From positions 11,111,563 to 11,175,562 of the forward strand of contig NC_057922.1 in NCBI RefSeq assembly GCF_018873765.1: a DNA stretch of 64,000 nt, given 5' to 3'. A model generated the notes under the pieces. The model searched no databases and had not been told where the DNA came from. It saw only the letters and a list, made by a program, of their open reading frames with translations. This DNA comes from Telopea speciosissima (taxonomy: Eukaryota > Streptophyta > Magnoliopsida > Proteales > Proteaceae). Position numbers and translations under genes: made by a program. This document shows positions 12,401 to 23,803 of the stretch, one piece after another (within the stretch, counting starts at the first letter, position 1; each line of letters starts with the position of its first letter).

Positions 12401-15400
12401 AAACTAAGGTACAAACTGTAAGTGCATCAAATTTGAATTCCTTGGGGAAGTTTTGGGTGGATTAGGGTTTTTTTCCCTGAGGATATAGCTGAGCTGATGT
12501 GGCTTTGGCAGTGTGCTCCATTTAGCCCTAGTTTCTTTGTACCGCTACTTGCTTAGCAGTATCAATGGTGCTTATGGGAGGAGAGGAATGCAAGATCTCT
12601 AGAAGTTCAGAATCTCAAGTTCAGGTGGTCCCTCAAAACACTATGATAAGGGTGGCTTAGTAAGCAGTAGTGCACAGATATGTTTGGGATCCAATAGCCA
12701 GATCCACAACTAGACTAGGGAGTTTTGCTCTGTCCCCCACCCTGGGTGGGTGCTTCCCCTCCCCCCCCCCCTGGTGGGTGCTGTGAAGTTGAACTTGGGT
12801 GGGTGCTCTCTTCGTAACCGAGGTCCATCTGGATTGAAGGGGTGATAAAATTCTACATGGCAGAAATCCTTGGTGTGTATTGGGTCTTATATCATTGGAA
12901 TTGGGGCTTCTTTCCTTGAGAGTCACTGTGTCTTATACGATCAGTGAAGGGTATCAGTAGGTCATGGTGGAGGTGTTTGCCTGTGGAAGTTTATACACAC
13001 TGTGAAGTGTGAAGCACATAATTCATTTGGTCTTCACCTATATTCATGTGGATGATTGTCAATCCTTCGAGTTTGATACAACGTAGGGTTCTAAAACCCT
13101 GTTTTTGGGTCGCTATGGGCTCACCTGAGTGGTAGAAACTCAAATCTTAAGTGTTAACTGCAAAATATGTCAGCAATCCAAGGGCTGGATGAAGTGATAA
13201 TACCACTTTACCATTGCAGCCAAAGGACATCAAAACAGGGGAACCACACATCTGTTAATCCTCACTTGATAACAATAAAAACCCTTTAATAATCAGAGAA
13301 CAGCAACCAAAATCATCTGAAAACAAAGAGACCCACTGGTTTTGCAGGAAATAATGGAGGAGGAAGAAGATATAAGGGTAGGGATATGAGTCATATGACT
13401 TGACCTTCTCATTCAAGCCTGGATCAGCATCTCACCGACCATGCAGAACTGCATCACACATTCATAAAAATCTGAATCTCATAGATGTAGTAGGCCAAAT
13501 CTGTGGTTATAAACTTCATCAAATCGTAGGGTAGTTCTCCTCCTTCCTTCTTATTTATAGCTTTAGGAAAAGAACAATGTCGGAGCCTTCCTTACATGGC
13601 CTAGAAGATCCTTTACAACCATGGACTATTAGGAAATAGAAACTCTTCCAAAATAGAAACTAGTAAGGCTTACTAAAGTCCAGCCTTTTAAAACAAACCA
13701 TAAACACCAAAATAGAAACTAACTTGACAACTTAGAACAAGTAGTAATTTAGTAACAAAAAATAGAAACTAACTACTACCAATAACCCCCCACGCAAGGA
13801 CGGATATGGACTGACTGAAACCTGGTCTAATACTTGGACCACAAAACAGAAACCGCAAGGCCCGACTAGGCTTCCATTGTAGGCTAACTTGATAGGCTTA
13901 TTGTTGAAGTCCTTCTCTTCCTTTATGATGAGATCTGCATCACTACAGTCTCCTACGTTTCCTATATCCATAATATAATAAGATTAACCCCTGTTAACCC
14001 CTATTGGACCAGAATCCAAGTTTGGACTTGGTTCGTCTTGGTTTGGGTTTCCAGGTCAGGTCATGTCGGTCCAGCCACGCACATGCAACTGCATCAGAGT
14101 TGTTATGGGAACTCCATTGCATTGTGAGGTTTCAGTTTCTATTCTATTGTAGGCTTTGGCCATTTCTTAGTTTTCTTGCCTTTGTTTTTTTGTGAGGGCT
14201 CTCGCTCTTCCCTCTAGGGGGCTGTTGTTTCATTCTTTGAGCATCTCTCTCATTTCAATAAATCTTTGTTGCTTATTAAGAAAGGGAAAAAAAAAAAAAA
14301 AAAGAAAGCATAAATTTTAAGCTTCGAAATTTTGAATTTCATTAATAAATTTTGATATTTAGTTACACATATCCTAGTGGAATGGACAAATGGTATTTGC
14401 TTTTATGGAGGATTCCTACAATGAGAATAACATTTCCTTTACAGGATTTTCAGGACAGAGGAGGGAACTGGTTCTAAGATAATTATATTTTAGATAAGGC
14501 ATGCTTATACTAATATGCCTCTTTAGTCTTTATACTCTGATTGGTTGAACATCTTAGTCCATATATTTCCAGCATCAGTTGGTGATTTTGCTTTTATTGA
14601 TTTTGTTTTAATTTTCAGGTGTTAAACAGTCTGAACTATGGTGTGGGGGTACTAAGTTCTTCTCCCGTATGGCTGGAAAGCTCCAATCTCCAAAATCTCG
14701 AGGTTTGATCATCTAATCTGAATTCAATCTCTTTAGTTAACCCCGTCTATTGTAAACAACGTGAGACAGCTATTCCCTTACTCTCTGCTTGTGTTTCTGT
14801 GTGTGCTTGCTGTCATGATAATTATTATTTTTATACAATGAATGACAATGTCATCAGCCAACTAGAGCCAGCCAACCATCCAAGACTGGTGAGCCCGTAT
14901 ATGCATCCATAGATGCACTGACAAGGAGCAGTTACACAAGTTATCAACCATCCAGGTGCTCAAAGCATGCCTTGACCAATGTGTAGACTAAACCATACCA
15001 GGGGCGTCCTAGCCTGTTCCACAATCTTCAGGCACAATCTTTTGAGCCCACCAAGCTCCCTGATGTGATGATCTGTAGCTCACAATTGGGAAAAAGGCTG
15101 TCAAGTGGGCCATGAGTTGGTACCAAGTCCAAGACCTGAAATCATAGTTGTCATGGCGTTTAGGCAACCCAAGGCGTTGGCGGGGGCTTGGAAGCAAGGT
15201 GAAACCAACAAGGCGACCAAGGTGCCTGGACCTAGGGACGCTTTGACAACTATGCTGGAAATTGCCCTTTTACATGGCAAATTGCACTGCTGAATCCACT
15301 GAATGTGACATTGACTCATACACCGCCTCTTAGACAGATTCATCCATGCACCCTAGCCCTTAGGACAGCCCACTTGGTCCTTCTTGAGTCATTAGTGTTG

Positions 15401-18400
15401 CATAGTGCATGCTAATGTAAAGCATAGGCAATCCTCCAACATGGGCATCCCTGTGGTGCCAACCTATGGCTGATGCCTAGTACTTTCCCATGTCCCCAAG
15501 CATCCCCTTCTGGTCGGGGAAATTCTGGACACCCCTCCAAGTGACCTTAAGTCCATCCCAAGTCCATTTTAGATGATTCCCACAAATGGCGAATAGAGAG
15601 CCACATGATGGGAGGCTGGGGTCTAAACACACACACACACACCTATCCTTAGGAGGGTTTTGTGCCTTTGTTGTTTTATTTCAAATGGAAATGCTGAGGG
15701 CACCATCCCTTAAAAGCAGTCTGCAAAAGTACCTGTGCTATTTTGGAATCAAGGGCAACTAAAAGAAGCTCTAAGGCTGCCTTATATGTGTTATATTTGT
15801 CTTGATTCCAAAAAAAGTGGGTGTTCCCTTAGCTTCACTGTATTTTAAACGAAAGCAGTAACCTGCTTGGAAATTATACTAGGCTTTTTGGGGCAAAAAA
15901 CACCAGATGAGCTCTCTGAACCAGTGTTCTCCTTATGATTTCAAGTTTCTACGTATGCATCCAAAACTGGCACTCAATGGAATCTCACATCTTTCTTTTC
16001 TGGCCTCACATCATCTGTGGGCGACCATGGTGATCCAGAATGGCACTTAGTATTGCAGCATGGTGCCACAGGCCACTGGATAGGTTGGACATCCATACAA
16101 GGTTGGAACATTCTCAAATTACAAGGACCGGTCATACAATATGCCCATGACTCCACACAGCCTTGACCACAGTCAATGCTGCAGCTTATGCGAAAGATCC
16201 TCATCTGTGTGTATTGAAGTGTCCAAGGTCCCAGAGTTGTTGATGTAGAACTATTCCCAACACTCCCTGTCATTTGTTGCCCCTCTTTTGGGTGGCAGTA
16301 CATGTGGCACGTGTGGTCCCTCTTTTAGGTGGGCCATACACAAGTTTATTGTTATTGTGATGGGCCTGGTGGGTCTGATTCTGTTGAATTATCCAACCCA
16401 AAAGCTTATGCTATTAGGTAGAGAGGCCCAATTGGTATGTAAGTCCACTAGGGACCCAGAGCTAGTTGATGTGGGATTATTCCCTGCAATCCCGTCACTG
16501 TGTTACCACTCTTTTGGATGACGGTATACATGGGCATGTGTGGCCCCTATTTTGGGTTGCTGTACATGGATGTATCACTATCATAATGAGCCTGGTGGCT
16601 CTGATACCATATTGAAGTGTCCAAGGTCCCAGAGTTAGTTGATGTGGGACTATTCCCAATAGTGTATGTGTTTCCACATCATGTCCACCATAAACATTTC
16701 TAGCTTTTGTCGTCTAGTTTCCTTAATTGCTGATGGATGTAGAATCTGATTTCAGGTCCTAAAAGACAGATTTCCAAGATTCTGCAAAATCTTGTTCAGT
16801 TATATTCTTTGTTCCCCTCAGAAGTAGTTTCGGTGTTATTGGAGTTCCTACTGAAGGTATCAGATTCCTCTCATCATTTGCTAGCGGACTACTTTTCTGC
16901 GAATTCAAAAATCCTCACAGGCACAATTGATGACTGGAAGTACGTAATAATGCGGCTGTCAAGTAAGGAACCAGAATTGCTGCTCACCATTCTCAAGGCA
17001 GTTCTTGAAATAATCAAGACTCAGGAAGCTATGAAATCTGAAATTGGTAAATTTTCTACTCCTTACTTGGGTATTAGTGTGTTTACCTCGAGAATTATGC
17101 AGGTTTATGTGGGATTGACCTTTTATGGGGATGTCTCTAAAGTGTTGTGAGAAACAGGAGTTTTTGAGATTGTTCATTAAGGATTCTTGGACATGTTGGT
17201 CACTGTGACAATATGATTGACATCGTCTCTCCAAAGCGACGTTTTACCACTCACATATTTTTTTTGCCTGACATATCAAGTGATTGAAGTTCAAGCCAAA
17301 TTCACTTCTTAATCATAAAAGATTTAAATTTCTCTCGTCTGGTTTTTAACCTTCTATTGTTCATGAATTGGTTATTGAATAATAGGAAATCATATGATGT
17401 CTGCATACAGCTTTGTCAAGTTACGTTTGCTTAAAAAAAATAAAAATAGAAATGGTTTATTTTATGGCTGGTCCATGTTTGTAGTCCAATACAAACAACT
17501 GCGTATTTTGACACTGTTTCACTTTCTCTTCCCTAGGTTTCCCATTATATTCCTCTGCTCTTTCCTTTAGGAGCTTGATTCATGAGAACAGTTGCATCTT
17601 TTTTATGTGCTATAGGTATTACGTTATCCTTAAATCAATGATAGTCCTTGTTCAAGTTGGGCATGAAATGCAGTGGCTCGGACCTGAGATCTAAATCAAT
17701 CCATTTCTAATCTAACCAGGTTAAGTCAGACTTATTGTTGAAATTTGTTCTGGAGCTGGTTTGGATAATTTAGATTATGATCTTGGAAACTTGACATAAA
17801 TTATTCCCCCACCCTCACCCTCCACCCCCTAAAAGATGAAATGGGGGAAAAAGAAAGAGAGATCCAATGTTTTTGGATTTTTCCCCCTAATCCATTTTGA
17901 TGTGGAGTTGGATATAGATACACAGGAAGTGGATCCAAGTTGTGGATAAACTAACGCATGTTGGATCTGGATACGGGTTTGCTCAGATCTTGTAATGATA
18001 TCTCTTTTGGATTCATGCTGTTGCTCAAGTAAACATTTTTATAAAACCTACATTCTGGCTCTTTTTGGTTATTTTTTTTCATGTTTCTATGGCAGGACAT
18101 CACTGCATATCATCAAAGCATAAGGCTGAGATTCTTCAATTTGAACATCTTTCGTCACTTGTTCCATGGCTCCTTGTGAATCTTAACGAAGTAAAACAAC
18201 ATAGACACACAGGATGTTTGGCTGAAACCAATGTTTCTGTGGTAGAAACAAATGTTATATCAAGAGCAACTTTAAAAGAACTCCTACGGAAATGTCTTTT
18301 AATAATAGCTCTGGGCAACAAACGACTCACTGGTTCTACACTGCTTCTTGCCCAAATGACAGGAAACAGTTCTCTGGTAGATAGGCTCAAGAAACTGGCT

Positions 18401-18984
18401 GCAGTTAGCCTTCCAGATCATGATATTACCATTGACAGCTCTTCGGGTATCAGTATTGGAGACACCCTTCTCGAACAGGAGAATTACATAAAACAGGCAG
18501 CGGAAAAGTTGGAGTCTCTTAAACGGCATCTGATGAAGGGTGAAATGGTCAATATAGTGCCAACAAGATGAGGGAACAGAGAAAAACATGTGGTCTGTAG
18601 CCAAGTCATGGAACCCATGCCCAATTGGTATGTTGCCTCGTGCTCTAGGTTCTTCAGGCATTCTTCCTATTCTTGACAGAACAGTTGACCACCCAAAGGT
18701 ACACCATCAAAAGGTTGAAGAATTCTCTGAGGCTAATGAGCACTGGGAGCTGAATCATTATTGTGGAAAGAGAGAAGCGACTGCGACTTCTGATATTGAT
18801 GATTTTGGAGGGCTCAACTGCCACTAAGAAATGGAGGGAAACAGCAGATGGTGGTCTCTTGGACAGTTGGGATGGTTCATCACTGAAAGCCGACGAAGGT
18901 CTACTGATGATTGGTGGGATTTGGAAGAAGGTTGCAACCCAGGAATTGCTAGCCATTGGATCTGCTGTAAGGATTTTGGTATGA
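494..18984 (+). CDS. LAS1: LAS1-like pre-rRNA processing endonuclease (HEPN family)
   Basis: Las1 is the HEPN endoribonuclease that, with the Grc3/NOL9 kinase, cuts ITS2 during 60S ribosome maturation in the nucleus. Coding exons read from the sequence: 494-652, 732-823, 1196-1267, 1725-1831, 1982-2037, 4694-4856, 14619-14702, 16756-17046 and 18096-18984, with GT-AG borders and phases that join. The N-terminus has the family motif YKLVPWLSWDEW. The HEPN catalytic motif RHEGSH is encoded across the exon 4/5 junction. The C-terminus has WSVAKSWNPCPIGMLPRALG and GGIWKKV...ELLAI...AVRILV, typical of plant LAS1. The predicted protein is about 637 residues. The gene is oddly long (18.5 kb) because introns 5 and 6 carry transposons. 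In exon 9 the reading frame shifts twice, near 18545-18570 and near 18800-18815 (an apparent extra G in TTTTGGAGGG). This is either sequence error or real decay of the C-terminus; codons in all three frames still look conserved. Identity is firm, intactness is not. Confidence 0.93.
1706..1721 (+). other. 16-C tract at the LAS1 exon 4 splice acceptor
   Basis: A run of 16 cytosines is followed directly by AAG and then by coding exon 4 at 1725. It occupies the place of the polypyrimidine tract, which in plant introns is normally U-rich. Length polymorphism here could affect exon 4 splicing, which supplies half of the catalytic motif. Confidence 0.85.
2593..3158. mobile_element. Non-autonomous hAT element, GC-rich, in LAS1 intron 5
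   Basis: The ends are TAGGGCTGCAA on the left and the complement of TAGGGGTGCAA on the right, flanked by identical 8-bp copies of GCTAGAAT at 2585-2592 and 3159-3166, the duplication size of hAT elements. The body is made of GGGCCGGG/CCCGACCC-type motifs at both ends with an AT-rich centre and no coding potential beyond chance. A related but diverged element lies at 31569-32250. Confidence 0.8.
3167..4693. other. Rest of LAS1 intron 5, no gene seen
   Basis: AT-rich intron sequence. Around 3195-3390 and 4210-4330 there are short degenerate inverted-repeat stretches of GTATCGTGATTGG and TTTCGACCCTGGTCGAAATC type, similar in style to the other short hAT-like repeats of this window, but I cannot define their ends. 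Nothing else is recognised. Confidence 0.5.
5411..5616 (+). repeat. Direct repeat in the hAT left arm
   Basis: Two copies of a roughly 45-base unit, at about 5411-5454 and 5572-5616, share ATATATGTTAGACRCC, GGCC, ATCTAC and CACRGTGT with a period near 161 bases. They lie between the left terminus and the transposase and may be subterminal binding repeats or a small local duplication. Confidence 0.6.
6150..8420 (+). pseudogene. hAT transposase remnant (BED finger, DUF659, hAT core and dimerisation region)
   Basis: Order of recognisable parts: a BED-type zinc finger near 6180-6290 (CNYC, then FTQHLTRG and a later Cys); a basic linker; a DUF659-like segment 6836-7100 with MIDTIAEAGPGFKGPT and EYISEMRNMWETYG; the core with IVTDNGSNFKLAG and CAAHCIDLMLKDMG near 7170-7310; a helical insertion with DITRFATNYIALKSI near 7420; and the C-terminal dimerisation region EWWVLYGN...IAIKILAQTCYASGCE at about 8286-8380. 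The reading is split over all three frames by several stops and frameshifts, and small introns may also interrupt it near 7800-8290, so no intact transposase is made. Order and spacing agree with plant hAT elements. Confidence 0.88.
8775..8872 (+). repeat. GGTGATGCT minisatellite inside the hAT remnant
   Basis: About 98 bases of GAT, GGT and GCTGGT triplet-based repeat with units such as GGTGGTGATGCT. It keeps an open frame in several phases and would have encoded an Asp/Gly/Ala-rich linker near the transposase C-terminus. Confidence 0.8.
9911..11552. mobile_element. Gene-capturing Mutator-like element (Pack-MULE type) nested in the hAT element
   Basis: The ends are GAGTAAATTACTCCCCC and its complement, extending into inverted arms of about 125 bases on each side (shared CATTAGAGCATAATCGAGG and AACGGAATGGGTAC motifs). 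Identical 9-bp copies of TAAATATTA flank it at 9902-9910 and 11553-11561; 9 bp is the hallmark duplication of Mutator-like elements. There is no transposase. The interior holds a KCR1-like gene fragment on the minus strand near 10215-10390, a leader-like stretch with CT repeats near 10600, and unidentified sequence to 11390. Because both arms and the duplication are well preserved, the insertion looks younger than the hAT host element. Confidence 0.8.
10215..10390 (-). pseudogene. Captured fragment of a KCR1-like very-long-chain 3-oxoacyl-CoA reductase gene
   Basis: On the minus strand the reading IKNVVVYFSGD, then EAIEGPDVGILINNA, matches the KCR1/Glossy8 short-chain dehydrogenase region IKTVVVDFSGD...IEGLDVGILINNAG around the NNAG motif of the Rossmann fold. 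Just beyond, in a shifted frame, PYARFFH follows, as in KCR proteins. Upstream, AACACC/GGATC corresponds to the residues before IK. Only about 50 codons of the roughly 320-codon gene are recognisable, and at least two indels break the frame. KCR makes cuticular wax and sphingolipid precursors in the ER; this copy cannot. The parent gene is not in the window. Confidence 0.75.
11871..14100. other. Rest of LAS1 intron 6 before the LINE tail, no gene seen
   Basis: AT-rich intron with a C11 tract at 12761-12771 beside repeated GGTGGGTGCT motifs. 13600-13800 has repeated AAATAGAAACTA motifs. The style of 13080-13990 suggests old retroelement DNA but I find no defining motif, so I leave it unassigned. 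Confidence 0.45.
14100..14307 (+). mobile_element. Probable 5'-truncated LINE 3' end with poly(A)
   Basis: The sequence TTTTGTGAGGGCTCTCGC, CTAGGGGGCTGTTGT and CATTTCAATAAATC runs into a pure A tract of about 18 bases at 14286-14303. An AATAAA-like signal followed by a genomic poly(A) is the signature of a plant L1-type LINE or a retrocopy 3' end. The 5' limit and target duplication are not clear. Confidence 0.4.
15143..15254. mobile_element. Miniature hAT-like element in LAS1 intron 7
   Basis: The termini are CATAGTTGTCATGGCG and the complement of CATAGTTGTCAAAGCG. The flanks CCTGAAAT and CTGGAAAT could be a diverged 8-bp duplication. The 112-bp body has no coding content. Confidence 0.6.
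15629..15642. repeat. (CA)n microsatellite
   Basis: A short pure CA run in LAS1 intron 7. Confidence 0.9.
16215..16675 (+). repeat. Degenerate direct repeats in LAS1 intron 7
   Basis: Three partial copies of a unit containing AAGTGTCCAAGGTCCCAGAG, GTTGATGTGGGACTATTCCC and a GTGTGGCCCCTCTTTTGGG block begin near 16217, 16440 and 16616. Copy spacing is uneven (about 220 and 175 bases). It may be a fragment of an old retroelement with internal repeats, but no ends or coding motifs are visible to fix its class. Confidence 0.6.
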
Positions 18985-21900
18985 CAACTTGCTAGGTTGT
19001 GAAGGTTACAATCAACATAATAATGTTGCAAGCTAGGCAGTTGAATCCAGTCTTACATGGATGTGAATAACAGTTATGGCAATTATGCGATTCTTCTAAG
19101 TCTTTTTTCTATACTATTTTTTTATGAGAGAAGAAAAAAAAAATCTATAGATTAAGAAAGTAGAGTAACTACAAAGTTAATGTCTTGATTAAACCTTACC
19201 TAAACTTAATATATGACTCTTAGCTTTCCTAGTTTTTTTTTTTTTTGGTAAAGTCCTAGCTTTCCTAGTTAAAACATTAATAAAAGTCATAGTACCATTA
19301 TTACAGACCTTAATGTTCCATTTTTGAAACCTGAGACTACAGAAATGTATCTCAAGTGATGTTTTAAATCATCCCAATGGCCATCTCAACAATTCAAACT
19401 TCGGAAACAAAGCCTCCATTGTTGACATGGTTATCGGTTTTGCTAGTCACTGATACCGTGTTGATACCGTATCAGTAGCATGGTACAGACAAGGGGTAAA
19501 ATAGTTAGAAAACTTATTTTTTAAGAAATTTCAGGGGGTAATTTTGTCCAATTCAACTGATCTAGGCCGATACCGTATCACTATTGTATCAGTTTTGCAT
19601 GTCGCTGATACCCGTTCTGATATCGTGTTGTTGAAGAACTTGTTCATATCTCTACTTCTCTGTATCCCTTTGCACATCTGCTTGGATCCCCATGAGCAAG
19701 CCCCTGCTTTCGGTTTCGACCTCATCTCCTACCATTTCATAGCCAAGTCCTATAAGAATTAATCTGTGAAAATAAAAAATAACTGAAGCCCAAGTGGCTT
19801 CTTTAGAGGAAGATTTAAAATTACTAGCAAACAAGATTAGGGGGTGATTCATGGGTGGAATTTCAAATGTATTCAAAGGATCCATTGTTCAACATTACAC
19901 TAAATAGCCACAAGATTGGCTGATTTCTGTGGCTAACCTAATATGTACTATCATAATAGGAGAATCCAAATCAAGAAGGGATAGGTACCCATTGGGATTC
20001 CATCCAGATTGCCACGTGTCAATCAGATATCACATTCATAATACAATATTTATCAATATGTACGCAACCGAATAAGAGTAATCAATAACTCCCAATTTAA
20101 GTAGGTAATGTATCTCATGATAGATTATAAGACATGCGTTTATTTATTATCAAAACCCCAATGTATCGAATACGATCAAACGCTATGAATCTAGTACATT
20201 GATATATAATAATGGAAACATCAATCATTAATGCAGAAAAACTCACAAGGCATAATTGTATTGATAAGAACAAGAACACCTTAGGAATTTCATTTCATAT
20301 AGATTGACAGCAGTGCACATGTAGAAGACTCGTATGATCCGATTCATTATACACATTGTATGTACATTCACACGTGTCCTGAAATCTCCATTCTATAAAC
20401 ACACAGTGCAATGACCATCAGACCATATAAATGGGGTGTCCTATCTCATTCCTAGTCGTGTACAATTTTAGGTTAAAACCAAGGACTACCAAGACCCGTA
20501 TTAAACTATTATTAGTAATTACATATATTAAATAATTGGATCTAATGTTCATACTTTCAACAAAAATCTTTTTTAGACCATGTGATTAAACTTTTAGATC
20601 ATCATTATACTCCCACCCCTTATTGATGAAGTCAAAATTACCCTTTTTTTTATATAATTCGCCGATACCAACAGGAGTGGATGTGAAGATTCCTCTTCAC
20701 CAATGATGCAGAGAGTTGTTCTTTTTTTTGTTTTTTTTAAAATCATAGATAGTTATCGTAGTGCTTTTGTAACAAGATAGAATTTTATCTTTTTCGTAGG
20801 TTATAAGTGTCTTTTTACTTTCTTGGCATCCAAAGTATGTTTTGTGTATTTCTATTCACTAGATCTCCTGTGACTAAAAAAAAATAAAAATAACTAGATC
20901 TCCCGGGGGGGGGGGGGGGGAGAGACAAAAAGAGGAAGATAAAAGAAAGCTAAATTTTAAAGTAATTGTTGCACCAGTTATCAGTGGTAAGCGTGGGAGA
21001 ATTTTGACTGGTCAAGGATTTTAAGTTATAACCCCAATTTTAAAGTCTTCTCGAGGTATGCAGCGAGTGGAGCTGTCTCTAACAGTCAAAGTCAAAGGAA
21101 ACTCCTTCTCTCTATCAAGAAATTACCTTTTAGTACGCCCATCATGAGGGTGACAAAGATTTTAGAATTTTAAATTCTACTTAAGAACCTAGGTTTTGAT
21201 CTTATGTCCATTTATTTCTTAGACTTTAAGACATTATAATAAAGGGTACACGAGTGCACCTCACAAGCTTTCCACCCTTCTTCTTTATGAATTCTATTTC
21301 AAACTATGGAAAAATGTTTCCTACACGGACAGTGTAGAGTTATTCCCATTGACACTTTGTTTTGTCACATGGTCAGATGATTTGATCATTTCAATTGTTA
21401 GGTAAATTATGAACGCACATTCTTTGTTTGGGAGCACATCTGAGTGCAAGCTGCGCCGAACCACATGAGCCAAGACATGAGCTGGGTTTGGGTCATCAAG
21501 GGTCATTTTGCCCAATCCCCATGCATTTGGGCGCATCCTACACCCCCAGTGCATAGAACTTTATTCTGTAAATTGTATATCAAATTTGATGATCAATCGC
21601 AATTATATGACCCAATGAAATGTTGGCATAATTCATTCCATTAGATTTAACTTGCAACTGTCAAGTGGATTATTTTTTATTATTATTTTAAATTTCATAA
21701 AAATATTGGAAAAAAAATATTAAAATTGTTTTTAGTCGGTGATTCCAAGACAAACGGTGCATAGTGTCTAATGGCCGTTAAAATTGTAAGAGTTGTGACA
21801 TGTGAGAAGCTATTGAATAGAATATACCGTCGTGGAACCCCTTGCGCCGTACAAAATAGTTTAAATCATAAATGGTCGTGACACACTTTGTCTTCTAATC

Positions 21901-23803
21901 CCAATACTTCCCTTAGATAATCTTAACCATCCAATTATGCTGACTCGCATTACGAATTCCATTTGATATTTAGATTATTTCTTCGAGGATTAATTTAGGT
22001 AAAACTTTTCTGTTAAAGAGTATGGGAGAAAAGAAAAAATTAAGAAAAAAGTATGTATAGCGTTAGTTATTTGTCTTTTTTCATCAAAAAAAGAAAAAAA
22101 GAAAAAATTAAGATGGTAAATTAGCCACATAAATTAACCCATACTTAACACCCATAATTAACTTTATTTCGCATTAATCTACTTTGCACAAACCTGACAA
22201 TTACAAAGGGATTGCACGTGCAATTCCCTCTCCAATATGTGCAAGATGACTATAACAGTACTACTGCAGGTTCTCTATTTTTATATTGGGATAATTTCCA
22301 TTCTCCATCTTTCTCTTTTGTGAATGAAATGAAGGAGCTATAGTGTCTTCACTACTTTTGGTATGATTTCTATTTCAATTTCATGGGATGATTTTAATTT
22401 CAGAAATTATTTGATTTGAGTTTTATACTTTATTTCAATGAAATATAAATTAAATTCTATTGAGATTCTGAAACAGATGAGAAACCTTTTTAATTTTGAA
22501 ATTGAAATTGCATTCACTCGATCTTACTTTTTAATTCATATAAAATTTGATTAACATTCAACCATGTAACCCCAATTTTATAAAGTTGAGGTCATGCATT
22601 ATGATTGCGGGTTCTTATATTGCATTATTCACTAATTACATGCCTCAAGGTACATAGTTTCGTAAATATACAAGTGGTTTGCCTGTTTTAGTATAGAAGC
22701 CATAGTAATTAATCAGATAAATAAATTTTCTTTCTTTAATTTTTGGAAATTCTTTAATAAGAAAAAAACCTCAAACAACAATTAAATTAGAAATCCTATA
22801 AAAAGATTTAGACTGCTAGAGTAAATGCTCAGGTTTGAGTCTTGAGAGTGGCTACTTTGTACAAAAAAAATATCAAAGATTAGGATCGTCTTCAATTTTG
22901 TCCCTCCCAAACCCTGCATAGGGGGACCAATAGTGGGTGTTGATCCTTTTTATATGGTCCTCACGAGAAATGACTGAAGTTTTATTCATCATCACCAAAG
23001 AAAAAGAAGATAGGTAATAGAAATAAGCTAGCACAACTTATTACTTTTTAAGAAGAGAGTTCATTGAGCTGATGCGGTGGGGGAGCCAGTCAATTACGGG
23101 AATTGTGGAATACGATTCTTCACTAGTCGAGTGTAGCAGAGAGAGAAATTTGAGATTGATCCATTTTGAAGAATCTTATTGTAGCCTAAGTAGCGAACTA
23201 AGAAATTGTAAATTTCTTGTAATTGTCTTTTATCTTATTCTTAAAAATATTTAATGTAAAAAAAAATAAATTAACTCGATCATTTGACTGATTCTTCCGG
23301 GGATTGGTTTTTTGAAACTATACATCCCGGTAGATTTCAAGGAGGATTTGAGATTCAAATAAGTATCTGATTTTTTTTTTTCTTATTAGAGAAATAAACA
23401 AAATGGTCCCAAAATAAATATATAGAAAATTCCTTCTCTAGTATCGTGGTTATGATTAATTTCCATCATTATCTAAAGCTGAAACCAGAGAGAGAGAGAG
23501 AGAGAGAGATAAATCTTGAATTTCTTAAGAACCAAAGTAAAAAATCCTTCGAAAAATGTAAAAATGATAATCTTGGAATTGGGAACCACGTGAAACCATT
23601 AAGACAAAGCCCCCCCGACCGATTGATTAACCTAATTAAATTATAACAATCTAAAACTAAAAGAGAGTGAGAGAGAGAGAGAGAGGAAACTTTGAACTTG
23701 GAACTTGGAATTGGAAGAAGAGAAACAAATTAAAGACAATTGAATTAAGTTAAGAAGAACATAATTAAAATAAATACTTCAAACTAAGAAACTAAAATTT
23801 GGG
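18985..23803. other. LAS1-PLATZ intergenic region (tail to tail)
   Basis: AT-rich 4.8 kb between two convergent genes. 19406-19640 holds a degenerate palindrome-rich repeat of GATACCGTATCAG motifs. A G16 tract lies at 20905-20920. GA microsatellites at 23487-23509 and 23669-23686 lie just beyond the PLATZ stop, probably in or near its 3' UTR. No further gene is seen. Confidence 0.6.

Noticed and set aside
13080-13990. Possible old LTR-type retroelement piece in LAS1 intron 6
   Set aside because: The AAATAGAAACTA repeats and overall style suggest it, but there are no terminal repeats, primer site or coding motif to support a call.
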